Assembly (NCBI RefSeq): GCF_002216065.1
Contig: NZ_CP022282.1
Location: 1 to 64,000 of the forward strand
Source: Chryseobacterium sp. T16E-39
Lineage (GTDB): Bacteria > Bacteroidota > Bacteroidia > Flavobacteriales > Weeksellaceae
Length of the DNA stretch: 64,000 bases
Direction of reading: 5' to 3'
In this document: positions 26,681-34,078 of the stretch, one piece after another
Numbering within the stretch: position 1 is the stretch's first letter
Layout of the letters: each line of letters starts with the position of its first letter
Program-made: the position numbers and the translations under genes
The notes under the pieces: model-generated
Told to the model about the DNA's origin: nothing
Database searches by the model: none
The model's input: only the letters and a program-made list of their open reading frames with translations

Positions 26681-28204
26681 ATGTACGATATCATCATTAT
26701 AGGAAGCGGAGCAGGAGGAGCAACAATGGCTTATAAACTAGCCGATACTGGGAAAAAAATTCTGATCATCGAAAGAGGTGACTATGTTCCTGTTGAAAAA
26801 GAAAATTGGGACTCTGTCGAGGTTTTTGAAAAGAACAGATATACAACCACCGATTTATGGCTGGATAGGCATGATAAACCCTTTCGACCGGGAATGCATT
26901 ATAATGTAGGTGGAAATACTAAATTTTATGGGGCAGCTTTATTCCGTTTGAGGGAAGAAGACTTTAAAGAGATAAAACATTACGGAGGAATTTCACCTTC
27001 CTGGCCTATTCAATATGAAGATTTAAAGGAGTATTATCTTGAAGCAGAGAAACTTTTCCATGTTCATGGTAAAAGAGGATCTGATCCCACTGAACCTTTT
27101 GATTCAGAACCATATCCTAATCCGCCATTACCTCATGAACCTAGAATACAAGAGATCGTTGATCAACTGACCGATTATGGATTTCATCCTTTTGAATTGC
27201 CTGTTGGAGTCAATTTTAAACCTCATAATGCTGCAAACGCTCCTTACACATTAGATCGTTTTGATGGTTTTCCGGATGCTTCCGAAAGAAAGGGTGACGC
27301 TCATCTTTGTTCACTATCAAAAGCGTTGGAGTATCCCAATGTAGAATTGATGATCAATACAAAAGTTCTCAGATTACATCCCAATGATTCGGGAACCAAA
27401 ATTTCAGAAGTTGTCGTGGAACAAAATGGTGACATAAAAACCCTGACTTCAGATTTGGTCATCCTTTCAGCTGGCGCTATTAACTCCGCTGCCATATTAT
27501 TGGAAAGCAAGAACGAACAATTTCCTTATGGTCTGGCTAATACTTCAGATCAGGTTGGAAGAAATTATATGTTTCATCAGAATACAGCGTTAGTTGCATT
27601 GTACACAGAACCAAATCCCACGAAATTTGGAAAAACTTTTGGGATAAACGATTTTTACCACGCCAACAGAGGATACGAATTTCCTTTGGGGCATATTCAA
27701 ATGTTGGGAAAATCTGATGAACACCAGATTAAAGCGGATAGTCCAGTTGCAGCACCTGGCTTTACTTTTGAGCTAATGGCAAAACATGCGGTGGATTTTT
27801 GGCTGACTTCAGAAGATCTTCCGGATCCTGAAAATAGGGTAACCGTTGAAAACGGACAGATCAAGATTACCTATTCTGAAAACAATCAAAAAGGACATGA
27901 GCTGTTGAAAGCAGAGCTGATCAAAGCTTTAAAAGCATCTGGCAAGTTTGAAAGCTTTCTGTTCAAGGGATTTTATTTCAGTAAAGGAATGGATGTAGCT
28001 TCTCCAGCCCATCAAAATGGAACTACAAAAATGGGAACAGATCCTAAAACTTCAGTGGTTGATACCTATTGTAAAGCACATGATTTAGAAAATCTGTATA
28101 TCGTCGACGGAGGATTTTTTGTTTCGAGCGGGGCAGTAAATCCTGCATTGACCATTATTGCTATGGCATTGCGCGTAGCAGATTATCTTAAAAATTCTTT
28201 TTAA
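26681..28204 (+). CDS. GMC-family FAD oxidoreductase
   Basis: 507 residues. The N-terminal Rossmann motif IIGSGAGGATMAYKLADTGKKILIIERGD binds FAD, and NVGGNTKFYGAALFR is the GMC signature region. The C-terminal domain has SPAHQNGTTKMGTDP, with the catalytic histidine position, and IVDGGFFVSSGAVNPALTIIAMALRVADY. Related enzymes oxidise alcohols or sugars (glucose, choline, glucosides). No signal peptide or Tat motif is seen, so it is cytosolic. It forms a two-gene unit with the MFS permease 4 nt downstream, which probably imports its substrate. The substrate is unknown; the neighbouring starch locus hints at a sugar. Confidence 0.93.
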   Translation: MYDIIIIGSGAGGATMAYKLADTGKKILIIERGDYVPVEKENWDSVEVFEKNRYTTTDLWLDRHDKPFRPGMHYNVGGNTKFYGAALFRLREEDFKEIKHYGGISPSWPIQYEDLKEYYLEAEKLFHVHGKRGSDPTEPFDSEPYPNPPLPHEPRIQEIVDQLTDYGFHPFELPVGVNFKPHNAANAPYTLDRFDGFPDASERKGDAHLCSLSKALEYPNVELMINTKVLRLHPNDSGTKISEVVVEQNGDIKTLTSDLVILSAGAINSAAILLESKNEQFPYGLANTSDQVGRNYMFHQNTALVALYTEPNPTKFGKTFGINDFYHANRGYEFPLGHIQMLGKSDEHQIKADSPVAAPGFTFELMAKHAVDFWLTSEDLPDPENRVTVENGQIKITYSENNQKGHELLKAELIKALKASGKFESFLFKGFYFSKGMDVASPAHQNGTTKMGTDPKTSVVDTYCKAHDLENLYIVDGGFFVSSGAVNPALTIIAMALRVADYLKNSF

Positions 28205-28208
28205 GGTC

Positions 28209-29375
28209 ATGAACTCCAGAACAGTCACCATTGTTGTTGTCTATTTATTAGCTTTTTTAACAGGAGTTAATTTCGTTGTATTTCCGGCATTAGGAACTGC
28301 TTTTACGGATCAGTCATTATTTGCGTTAACTCCGTCACAGTTTGGAAATCTATTTATTCCACAGGTGATCTGTATTATTCTTTCCTGTTTGGGAGCTCCT
28401 TTTTTAGTTAATAAAACAGGACCTAAAATAGTTTTGGTTGCCGGTCTTTTATTAATGATTATATCCACAGGAAGTTTGTGGCTGCTCCATCATTTCATTG
28501 GTGTTAAGTCCTTATTATTTCCTGTATTAATGATTTTGGTAGCATTTACGGGAACAGGATTTGGTCTTTCTATCACAACACTGAATCCATTAGCGGCAAG
28601 TTTGTTTGAAGATAAAAGGTCTTCTGCGATTTTGATTTTACAGTTTTTAGTTGGATTGGGAACTTCTACTTCTCCTTTAATGATAAACCTTGTAGGAGGT
28701 GTTAAAAACTGGATGTACCTCCCCGGAAGTATATTTGTTGTGGTGGTTATTGCCTTTGCAGCTTTTTTATTTTTAAAATTAGAGAAAGGATCTTTTTTTG
28801 AGCTTCCCAACCATTTTAAAACTCCGGGAAAATTATGGATTTTCTTTATTGCTATTGTTTTGTATGGCTGTATAGAAGGTACTTTCGGAAGTTTTGGAGG
28901 AATTATACTTAAAAATCAGGGTTTAGATAATAATAAAGCCAGTCTTGGGCTCTCTCTATTTTGGGGAGGCATTGCTTTGAATCGACTGTTATTTGGAATT
29001 TTTTCAAAACGGTTTGACCTGTCTTATGTTTTTCTTACTTCGCCTCTTTGGGTAGCAGGCTTTCTTTTTATAATGTTAATCGATCCCAATATAAATATCC
29101 TATTATTCCTAATGTTCTTTATTGGGTTTTTCATGGGAAGTATTTTCCCCGGATCTATTGGTTGGGGAACGGTAGAATTTCCTACACTTTCTGTCTTGGT
29201 GTCGGGGTTTATGATGGCGGCCAATCAGATCGGGACTGGTGTTGTAACCAATGTCTTAGGTAGCTTTTCAAATGATACTTCTATCATATTGGAATTTCTA
29301 ATCTTTTTTATGCTCATCATTTGCGTTTTGCTCTTTTATCTTAAGCGGAATTCAAAGATTAAAGAAGCATTTTAA
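28209..29375 (+). CDS. MFS transporter paired with GMC oxidoreductase
   Basis: 388 residues and about 11-12 hydrophobic segments with no large loops, typical of small major facilitator permeases. The segment PSQFGNLFIPQVICIILSCLGAPFLVNKTGPKIVLVAGLLL resembles the loop 2-3 motif region. The gene starts 4 nt after the GMC oxidoreductase stop, so translation is probably coupled. The two may form a substrate uptake-and-oxidation pair. A strong terminator follows, shared with the converging azoreductase gene. Confidence 0.88.
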   Translation: MNSRTVTIVVVYLLAFLTGVNFVVFPALGTAFTDQSLFALTPSQFGNLFIPQVICIILSCLGAPFLVNKTGPKIVLVAGLLLMIISTGSLWLLHHFIGVKSLLFPVLMILVAFTGTGFGLSITTLNPLAASLFEDKRSSAILILQFLVGLGTSTSPLMINLVGGVKNWMYLPGSIFVVVVIAFAAFLFLKLEKGSFFELPNHFKTPGKLWIFFIAIVLYGCIEGTFGSFGGIILKNQGLDNNKASLGLSLFWGGIALNRLLFGIFSKRFDLSYVFLTSPLWVAGFLFIMLIDPNINILLFLMFFIGFFMGSIFPGSIGWGTVEFPTLSVLVSGFMMAANQIGTGVVTNVLGSFSNDTSIILEFLIFFMLIICVLLFYLKRNSKIKEAF

Positions 29376-29380
29376 AATAA

Positions 29381-29410
29381 TAAAAGCGGATCTGAGTGAA
29401 TCCGCTTTTA
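29381..29410. terminator. Bidirectional terminator
   Basis: TAAAAGCGGAT (29381-29391) pairs with ATCCGCTTTTA (29400-29410). It lies between the MFS stop (29375) and the azoreductase stop (29446). Confidence 0.8.
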
Positions 29411-29445
29411 ATTTACAAGTCCGAAACTTTAATAGTTTTCATTAA

Positions 29446-30045
29446 TTATGCGAAAACAGCTTCTATTTCTGAAACGGTTTTAAGTAAATTTTCCTCTTTA
29501 AGTTGAGGGATCATAGTTCCTTCAGATTTGAAAATTTCAATATCTGTAATTCCGATGAATCCGAATAAAGTTGTTAGATAATGTTCCATATTTTCAACAA
29601 TTCCATTATCGTAAATTCCACCCACTGCCAGATTGAGATACAATTTTTTATTCTTTAATAATCCCTTCAGTATTCCGTCACTGTAGGAAAATGTTTTATT
29701 GGCAACTGCAATACTGTCGATCCAGGATTTTAGAGTAGAGGGAAAAGTAAAATTGTAAAAAGGAACACCAATCACGATAATATCAGCTTCCTGAATTTCT
29801 TTTAAAGCTTCATCAGAATATCTTGATGCATTTTTTTGGTCATTATTTTTTTCCTCATCAGGAATAGCAAGTGATGCAAAATGTTTAATTTCCATATGAG
29901 GGATCGGATTTGTAGACAAATCACGAACAACTACTTCGCTTCCAGGATTTTTTTCTAATAATTGACTGATAAGAATTTCAGAAAGCTTATTACTTATCGA
30001 ATTTTCACCATTGATGCTTGTTTTGATATTTAAAATGTTTGCCAT
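29446..30045 (-). CDS. azoR: FMN-dependent NADH-azoreductase
   Basis: Flavodoxin-like quinone and azo-dye reductase of the AcpD/AzoR family. Starting at the ATG at 30045 gives 199 residues beginning MANILNIKTSINGENSISNKLSE; the longer reading from 30156 runs through the promoter and is rejected. VIGVPFYNFTFPSTLKSWIDSI (FMN-binding) and TFSYSDGILKGLLKNKKLYLNLAVGGIYD are characteristic. Such enzymes reduce quinones by two electrons. It is divergent from an HxlR regulator, the same arrangement as azoR/YodB-type pairs in other bacteria, so quinone- or electrophile-responsive control is likely. Confidence 0.93.
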   Translation of the reverse strand: MANILNIKTSINGENSISNKLSEILISQLLEKNPGSEVVVRDLSTNPIPHMEIKHFASLAIPDEEKNNDQKNASRYSDEALKEIQEADIIVIGVPFYNFTFPSTLKSWIDSIAVANKTFSYSDGILKGLLKNKKLYLNLAVGGIYDNGIVENMEHYLTTLFGFIGITDIEIFKSEGTMIPQLKEENLLKTVSEIEAVFA

Positions 30046-30075
30046 TTTGTTTTTATTTTTGTTGATTATTAATGA

Positions 30076-30105
30076 CAAAATTATTGTAAATTTACTTTCA
30101 AAAGT
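30076..30105 (-). promoter_or_regulatory. azoR promoter and HxlR operator candidate
   Basis: On the minus strand TAATTTTG (30083-30076) fits the -7 box, 30 nt before the azoR ATG. The palindrome ACTTT-CA-AAAGT (30094-30105) covers its likely -33 region and is followed by AGTATAGTAGTTACC, reminiscent of HxlR/YodB-type sites. The -33 to -7 spacing (15) is short. Confidence 0.45.
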
Positions 30106-30135
30106 ATAGTAGTTACCTAAAGGAAAGTGGAAAAA

Positions 30136-30513
30136 ATGGAAAAGCAACCCAACCATAAAGAATGCATGCAGGTCTTGAAACCTGTTCGTGATACCCTGGA
30201 TATTATTAGCGGCAAATGGAAATTACAGATTATCATTTCCCTGAATGCCGGAAATAAGCGTTTTACAGAAATTGAACGAAGTATTCCTAAACTTACATCA
30301 AAAGTTTTAGCTAAAGAATTAAAAGATCTGGAGCAAAATGGTTTGGTTGAGAGAATAGTGAAAGACACCTATCCCGTTTCCATTGAATACTTGCCGACAG
30401 AATATACCAAAACGTTGCATCCGGTTATAGGATCATTAAGTGAGTGGGGGAAAAATCATCGGCAACATATTTTTGGGACTACTATGACAGAGGTGGCTGA
30501 TAATGGTAGCTAA
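30136..30513 (+). CDS. HxlR-family winged-helix regulator
   Basis: Starting from the ATG at 30136 gives 125 residues (a GTG at 30127 is the alternative). The HxlR core is complete: CMQVLKPVRDTLDIISGKWKLQIIISLNAGNKRFTEIERSIPKLTSKVLAKELKDLEQNGLVER. One cysteine (in HKECMQ) sits just before the winged helix, where YodB-like regulators carry their redox-sensing cysteine. It probably represses the divergent azoreductase gene and releases it upon modification by quinones; this is inferred from family and arrangement. Confidence 0.93.
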   Translation: MEKQPNHKECMQVLKPVRDTLDIISGKWKLQIIISLNAGNKRFTEIERSIPKLTSKVLAKELKDLEQNGLVERIVKDTYPVSIEYLPTEYTKTLHPVIGSLSEWGKNHRQHIFGTTMTEVADNGS

Positions 30514-30838
30514 AAGGGTTAATAACTAAGAGGCAAAATGACTCAAATGTTAAAGCGTAAGGCTTTAAACTATAAACGCAATCTTTGTCATTCCGTAGGA
30601 ATCTATATTATTCTTTAAACTTTAAAATGTTTAGATTCCTACGGAATGACAAGGTCGGCTAATAAATGCTTCGGGTAAACAAAAAACTCTCTCTTGGAAA
30701 ATTCTAAATTTATAATCAAAATTTACAACTATCAACTATCAACTTTCCATTTTCAACTTTCAACTCATTCTCTTTCTTATCCTACATCAACATCCATCCC
30801 ACCCACACTCCCTACATTTGTATCATAATTAATCAAAG
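30514..30838. repeat. 325-bp intergenic region with long inverted repeat and filler repeat
   Basis: No gene. A perfect 21-bp inverted repeat (30585-30605 and 30632-30652; arm begins TTGTCATTCCGTAGG) closes a 26-nt loop, a REP- or MITE-like element. It is followed by a TCAACTATCAACTTTCC-type filler (about 30724-30770) and the promoter box of the pirin gene at 30813-30820. Confidence 0.8.
30813..30820 (+). promoter_or_regulatory. -7 promoter box of the pirin gene
   Basis: TACATTTG, a perfect TAnnTTTG, 18 nt before the ATG at 30839. No clear -33 TTG. Confidence 0.55.
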
Positions 30839-31567
30839 ATGAAAACAGTATATCATAAATCAGATTCAAGAGGCCATGCTAATCATGGTTGGTTAAACAG
30901 TTACCATACTTTCAGTTTTGCGAATTATCAAAATCCTGAAAGAACAAACTTTGGAGTTTTAAGAGTATTGAATGATGACACCGTTTCTCAGGGAATGGGA
31001 TTTGGAGCCCACCCTCACAGAGATATGGAAATTATTTCTATTCCTTTAGAGGGAGATTTGGAGCATAAAGATTCAATGGGAACTACGGCTGTTATTAAAA
31101 AAGGGGAAATTCAGGTGATGAGTGCCGGAACTGGTGTTCAACATAGTGAATACAATAAAAACAAAGATGAAGAAGTAAAATTCTTACAAATCTGGGTTTT
31201 CCCAAGAGAATTGAATGTAGAACCTCGATACGATCAGAAAAGCATTAAAGAAGGGGAAAAAGTGAATGGATTCCAGCAGATTCTTTCACCCAATAAAAAT
31301 GATGATGGTGTTTGGATTCACCAGGATGCATGGTTCAACCTGGCGAATTTTACGAAAGGGAATGGTAAAAACTATGTTTTCAATAAAAAAGGAAACGGAG
31401 TTTATGCTTTTGTATTAAAAGGAAGCGCCAAAGTAGGTGACCGGGTTTTAAATGAAAGAGATGGATTAGGTATTTGGGATACTCAGAGTTTTAACATCGA
31501 GGCTGTTGAGGATACAGAAATATTATTGATGGAAGTTCCGATGGAATTACCGTCTTATTTGAAATAA
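30839..31567 (+). CDS. Pirin-family bicupin protein
   Basis: A 242-residue protein of the pirin family. The N-terminal cupin carries the metal ligands in FGAHPHRDMEIISIPLEGDLEHKDSMG and GEIQVMSAGTGVQHSEYN (His, His, His, Glu pattern); the C-terminal cupin is more degenerate. Bacterial pirins include quercetin 2,3-dioxygenases (YhhW type), but the true substrate here is unknown. It has its own promoter box and stands among flavin reductases, suggesting a role in handling redox-active aromatics. Confidence 0.93.
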   Translation: MKTVYHKSDSRGHANHGWLNSYHTFSFANYQNPERTNFGVLRVLNDDTVSQGMGFGAHPHRDMEIISIPLEGDLEHKDSMGTTAVIKKGEIQVMSAGTGVQHSEYNKNKDEEVKFLQIWVFPRELNVEPRYDQKSIKEGEKVNGFQQILSPNKNDDGVWIHQDAWFNLANFTKGNGKNYVFNKKGNGVYAFVLKGSAKVGDRVLNERDGLGIWDTQSFNIEAVEDTEILLMEVPMELPSYLK

Positions 31568-31571
31568 AAAT

Positions 31572-31579
31572 TAAATTTG
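31572..31579 (+). promoter_or_regulatory. -7 promoter box of the FMN reductase gene
   Basis: TAAATTTG, 24 nt before the ATG at 31604, directly after the pirin stop. It implies that this gene is not solely dependent on the pirin promoter. Confidence 0.55.
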
Positions 31580-31603
31580 TAGACATTAAAAAAATTAAAT
31601 AGA

Positions 31604-32158
31604 ATGAAAGTTTTAGCAATAGCAGGAAGTAATTCCGAAGCATCAATGAATAAGCACTTGGTATCTTATGCCGCTTCTATGTTTGGAGAAAAAGCAGAAA
31701 TAGAAGTAATCGATTTAAATCCTTTTGAAATGCCAATTTATAAGCATGAAAGAGAATTAGCTGGTGGTGTACCTCAGGAAGCAAAAGATTTTGCTGCAAA
31801 GATTGATGGTGCCAATTTATTGTTGGTTTCTTTAGCTGAACATAACGGAACTTACTCAACGGCTTTTAAAAATGTATTCGATTGGGTTTCTAGAATTAAA
31901 GACAGAACGGTTTGGAATGAAGTGCCTATGCTTTTAATGTCTACATCACCTGGTGGTAGAGGAGGAGCCGGAGTTTTGGAAGCTGCTGGTAAACGTTTTC
32001 CTTTCCACGGTGGAAATGTGGTAGAAACATTTTCGCTTCCTTTCTTCAATGATAATTTTGATAAAGCGGCTGGAAAAATATCTAATGAGGAAAAAGACAG
32101 TGAGTTAAGAGAGAAAATTATTAAGATTTCTGCCATTGAAACAATCTTGGAAAAATAG
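31604..32158 (+). CDS. NAD(P)H-dependent FMN reductase family protein
   Basis: 184 residues with a flavodoxin-like fold. VLAIAGSNSEASMNKHLVSYA at the start is the FMN-phosphate loop, LLVSLAEHNGTYSTAFKNVFDWVSR is the central family motif (usually PEYNxxxPxxLKNxxDW, here AEHNGTYSTAFKNVFDW), and MSTSPGGRGGAGVLEAAG follows. It reduces flavin, quinones or metals at the expense of NAD(P)H. It follows pirin by 36 nt with its own promoter box. Confidence 0.92.
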   Translation: MKVLAIAGSNSEASMNKHLVSYAASMFGEKAEIEVIDLNPFEMPIYKHERELAGGVPQEAKDFAAKIDGANLLLVSLAEHNGTYSTAFKNVFDWVSRIKDRTVWNEVPMLLMSTSPGGRGGAGVLEAAGKRFPFHGGNVVETFSLPFFNDNFDKAAGKISNEEKDSELREKIIKISAIETILEK

Positions 32159-32161
32159 AAT

Positions 32162-32191
32162 TTGAAATCTAATTTAAAATTACTATTTTTG
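32162..32191 (+). promoter_or_regulatory. Promoter of a mini transcription unit upstream of purM
   Basis: TTG (32162-32164), 19 nt, TATTTTTG (32184-32191). Both boxes and the spacing match the Bacteroidetes consensus. It reads into a 24-codon frame and an intrinsic terminator within 130 bp. Confidence 0.7.
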
Positions 32192-32205
32192 CAAAAAGAA
32201 AAGAG

Positions 32206-32280
32206 ATGAAAATTCAGTCCACTTTCAAAGAATGTTTTTCAATAAAAGGGAAAACTGTGGGCTCTAAAATTCTCAGATAA
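32206..32280 (+). CDS. Possible 24-residue peptide or leader ORF
   Basis: ATG at 32206, 14 nt after a good promoter box and behind an A/G-rich stretch (AAAAAGAAAAGAG), opens 24 codons ending in TAA at 32278-32280. The peptide starts MKIQSTFKECFS and ends VGSKILR; it is basic (5 K, 1 R) with one Cys. An intrinsic terminator follows 8 nt later. Its short length makes coding unproven: the unit could equally be a small RNA of about 125 nt or an attenuator before purM. The coincidence of promoter, frame and terminator is what makes it worth listing. Confidence 0.4.
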   Translation: MKIQSTFKECFSIKGKTVGSKILR

Positions 32281-32288
32281 AATACTGG

Positions 32289-32320
32289 CCGATAATCTAC
32301 TAAGATTGTCGGCTTTTTTA
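32289..32320 (+). terminator. Intrinsic terminator of the mini unit before purM
   Basis: GCCGATAATCT (32289-32299) pairs with AGATTGTCGGC (32304-32314), with one T-G wobble, around ACTA, then TTTTTT. A textbook terminator with only 8 nt between the short frame's stop and the stem. Confidence 0.85.
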
Positions 32321-32360
32321 TTTTCAAAGTTTTGAATAAAATTAATATAAAAGATAAGAT

Positions 32361-32418
32361 ACATCAGATGACAGATATTACAATAGTCTGCAATCTGAGA
32401 TCTCGCATCTAAAATCTA
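32361..32418. repeat. CAGAT/ATCT-rich filler before purM
   Basis: Run of words such as ATCAGATGACAGATATTAC and CTGAGATCTCGCATCTAAAATCT directly upstream of purM. Similar sequence occurs before purN (33420) and guaA (38194). Confidence 0.55.
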
Positions 32419-32426
32419 AATACAAC

Positions 32427-33419
32427 ATGAGCAACACTTACAAATCTGCAGGAGTAGACAAAGAAGAAGGATACAAAACCGTTGATAAGATCAAAAAAGC
32501 GGTCGGTGAAACCCACAATTCCAATGTATTGAATCATTTGGGGAGTTTTGGTGCTTTTTATGAGATCGGGGGTTATAAAAACCCGGTATTGGTTTCAGGT
32601 ACAGATGGAGTAGGAACAAAGCTTAAAGTAGCTTTAGATTCTAAAAAATATGATTCTATTGGGGTAGATTGTTTCGCAATGTGTGCTAATGATATTCTTT
32701 GCCACGGTGCTAAACCATTATTCTTCTTAGATTATTTGGCTTGTGGAAAATTGGATTCTGAAATTGCTGCAGAAATCGTTTTAGGAATGGTGGCAGCTTG
32801 TAAAGATAACAACTGTGCATTAATTGGTGGAGAAACTGCTGAAATGCCGGGAATGTATCAGCCAGGAGATTATGATGTTGCCGGATTCTGTGTAGGAATT
32901 GTTGAGAAAGATCAGATCATTGATGGTTCTAAAATAAAAGCGGGTGATAAAATCATTGCATTACCAAGCTCAGGATTCCATTCTAATGGATTTTCGTTAG
33001 TAAGAAAAGTATTCCCGAATTTTGACGAAGAATTTGAAGGAAAACCATTATACGAAACACTTTTGGTTCCTACCAGATTATATTATAAAGACATTCACAA
33101 AGTAATTGAAGAAGTAAAGGTTGCGGGGATCGCTCACATTACCGGAGGAGGTTTATATGAAAATATTCCAAGAATTATTGGTGATGGTTTATGTGCTTCT
33201 ATTGATGCTTCAAAAATTCAGATTCCAAGTATCATGCTTGAATTGGAAAAAAGAGGTGGCGTAGCACGTGAAGAAATGTTCGGAACCTTCAATATGGGAG
33301 TAGGGATGATCGTTGTAGTCGATCCTCAGCATGCTGAAAAAGTATTACATCTTTTAGATGATGCTTACGAAATAGGAGAAATTACTGAAGGAAGCGAGAA
33401 AATTAATTTAACATTTTAA
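32427..33419 (+). CDS. purM: Phosphoribosylformylglycinamidine cyclo-ligase
   Basis: Catalyses ATP-dependent ring closure of FGAM to aminoimidazole ribotide (AIR), the fifth step of purine synthesis. 330 residues. VSGTDGVGTKLKVALDSKKYDSIGVDCFAMCANDILCHGAKPLFFLDYLACG is the PurM N-terminal ATP-binding region, GGETAEMPGMYQPGDYDVAGFCVGIVE the central signature, and AHITGGGLYENIPRII begins the C-terminal domain. Complete and typical. It opens the purine cluster and is followed 75 nt later by purN. Confidence 0.97.
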   Translation: MSNTYKSAGVDKEEGYKTVDKIKKAVGETHNSNVLNHLGSFGAFYEIGGYKNPVLVSGTDGVGTKLKVALDSKKYDSIGVDCFAMCANDILCHGAKPLFFLDYLACGKLDSEIAAEIVLGMVAACKDNNCALIGGETAEMPGMYQPGDYDVAGFCVGIVEKDQIIDGSKIKAGDKIIALPSSGFHSNGFSLVRKVFPNFDEEFEGKPLYETLLVPTRLYYKDIHKVIEEVKVAGIAHITGGGLYENIPRIIGDGLCASIDASKIQIPSIMLELEKRGGVAREEMFGTFNMGVGMIVVVDPQHAEKVLHLLDDAYEIGEITEGSEKINLTF

Positions 33420-33493
33420 AGACTTCAGATTCCAGATATCAGATTCCAGACTTTCGTCTAGTATCTAGTGTCTGACATCTAGCATCTAAACTT
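33420..33493. repeat. CAGAT/TCTAG-rich filler between purM and purN
   Basis: Low-complexity run of CAGATTCCAGATATCAGATTCC and TCTAGTATCTAGTGTCTGAC-like words filling the whole purM-purN gap; a 9-10-nt periodicity is visible. Confidence 0.6.
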
Positions 33494-33494
33494 A

Positions 33495-34067
33495 ATGAAA
33501 AACATCGTTGTACTCGTTTCAGGTTCCGGAACCAATCTTCAAAGGATTTTAGATACCATTGACAACGGAGAAATCCAAAATGCAAAAGTATCTCTTGTTG
33601 TTGCAGATAGAGAATGTTACGGACTTGAAAGAGCAAAAAATCATAACATAGATACTATTCTTATTCCAAGAGGGAAAAATTTTAGTAACGAATTGACTAA
33701 AGTAATTCCTGAAAATACAGATTTAATTGTATTGGCGGGCTTCCTGTCTATTCTTAAACCTGAATTTTGTGAACATTGGAATGGTAAAATAATTAATATA
33801 CATCCTGCTTTGCTTCCTAAATATGGAGGAAAAGGGATGTGGGGAATGAATGTTCACCATGCGGTTATTGAAGCTAAAGAAAAAGAAAGTGGTGCAACCG
33901 TTCATTTTGTAACTCCCGGAATTGATGAAGGAGAAGCAATTCTTCAGAAATCATTTGAAGTGACAGAAAGTGACAGTCCGGAAACATTAGCTGAAAAAGT
34001 ACATAAGATTGAATATGAAATATTTCCGATAGCAATCAATAAAGTACTCAAGAATCAACACCAATAA
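33495..34067 (+). CDS. purN: Phosphoribosylglycinamide formyltransferase
   Basis: Transfers formyl from 10-formyl-THF to GAR in the third purine step. The 190-residue protein has VLVSGSGTNLQRILDTI at the N-terminus (substrate phosphate loop), VLAGFLSILKPEF, and the active-site region IINIHPALLPKYGGKGMWGMNVHHAVIEAKEKESGATVHFVTPGIDEGEAIL. This holds the conserved Asn, His and Asp (N-I-H, and D in GIDEG). Complete. A lipoprotein hydrolase gene interrupts the run of purine genes 11 nt downstream. Confidence 0.97.
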   Translation: MKNIVVLVSGSGTNLQRILDTIDNGEIQNAKVSLVVADRECYGLERAKNHNIDTILIPRGKNFSNELTKVIPENTDLIVLAGFLSILKPEFCEHWNGKIINIHPALLPKYGGKGMWGMNVHHAVIEAKEKESGATVHFVTPGIDEGEAILQKSFEVTESDSPETLAEKVHKIEYEIFPIAINKVLKNQHQ

Positions 34068-34078
34068 ACACCAATAAA

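Noticed and set aside
30046-30156. N-terminal extension of the azoreductase to 30156
   Set aside because: The added residues run through the divergent promoter and into the HxlR gene; MANILN at 30045 matches the family start.
30585-30652. The 21-bp inverted repeat as ends of an insertion sequence
   Set aside because: Only 26 bp lie between the arms, with no transposase, so it is at most a REP/MITE-like element.
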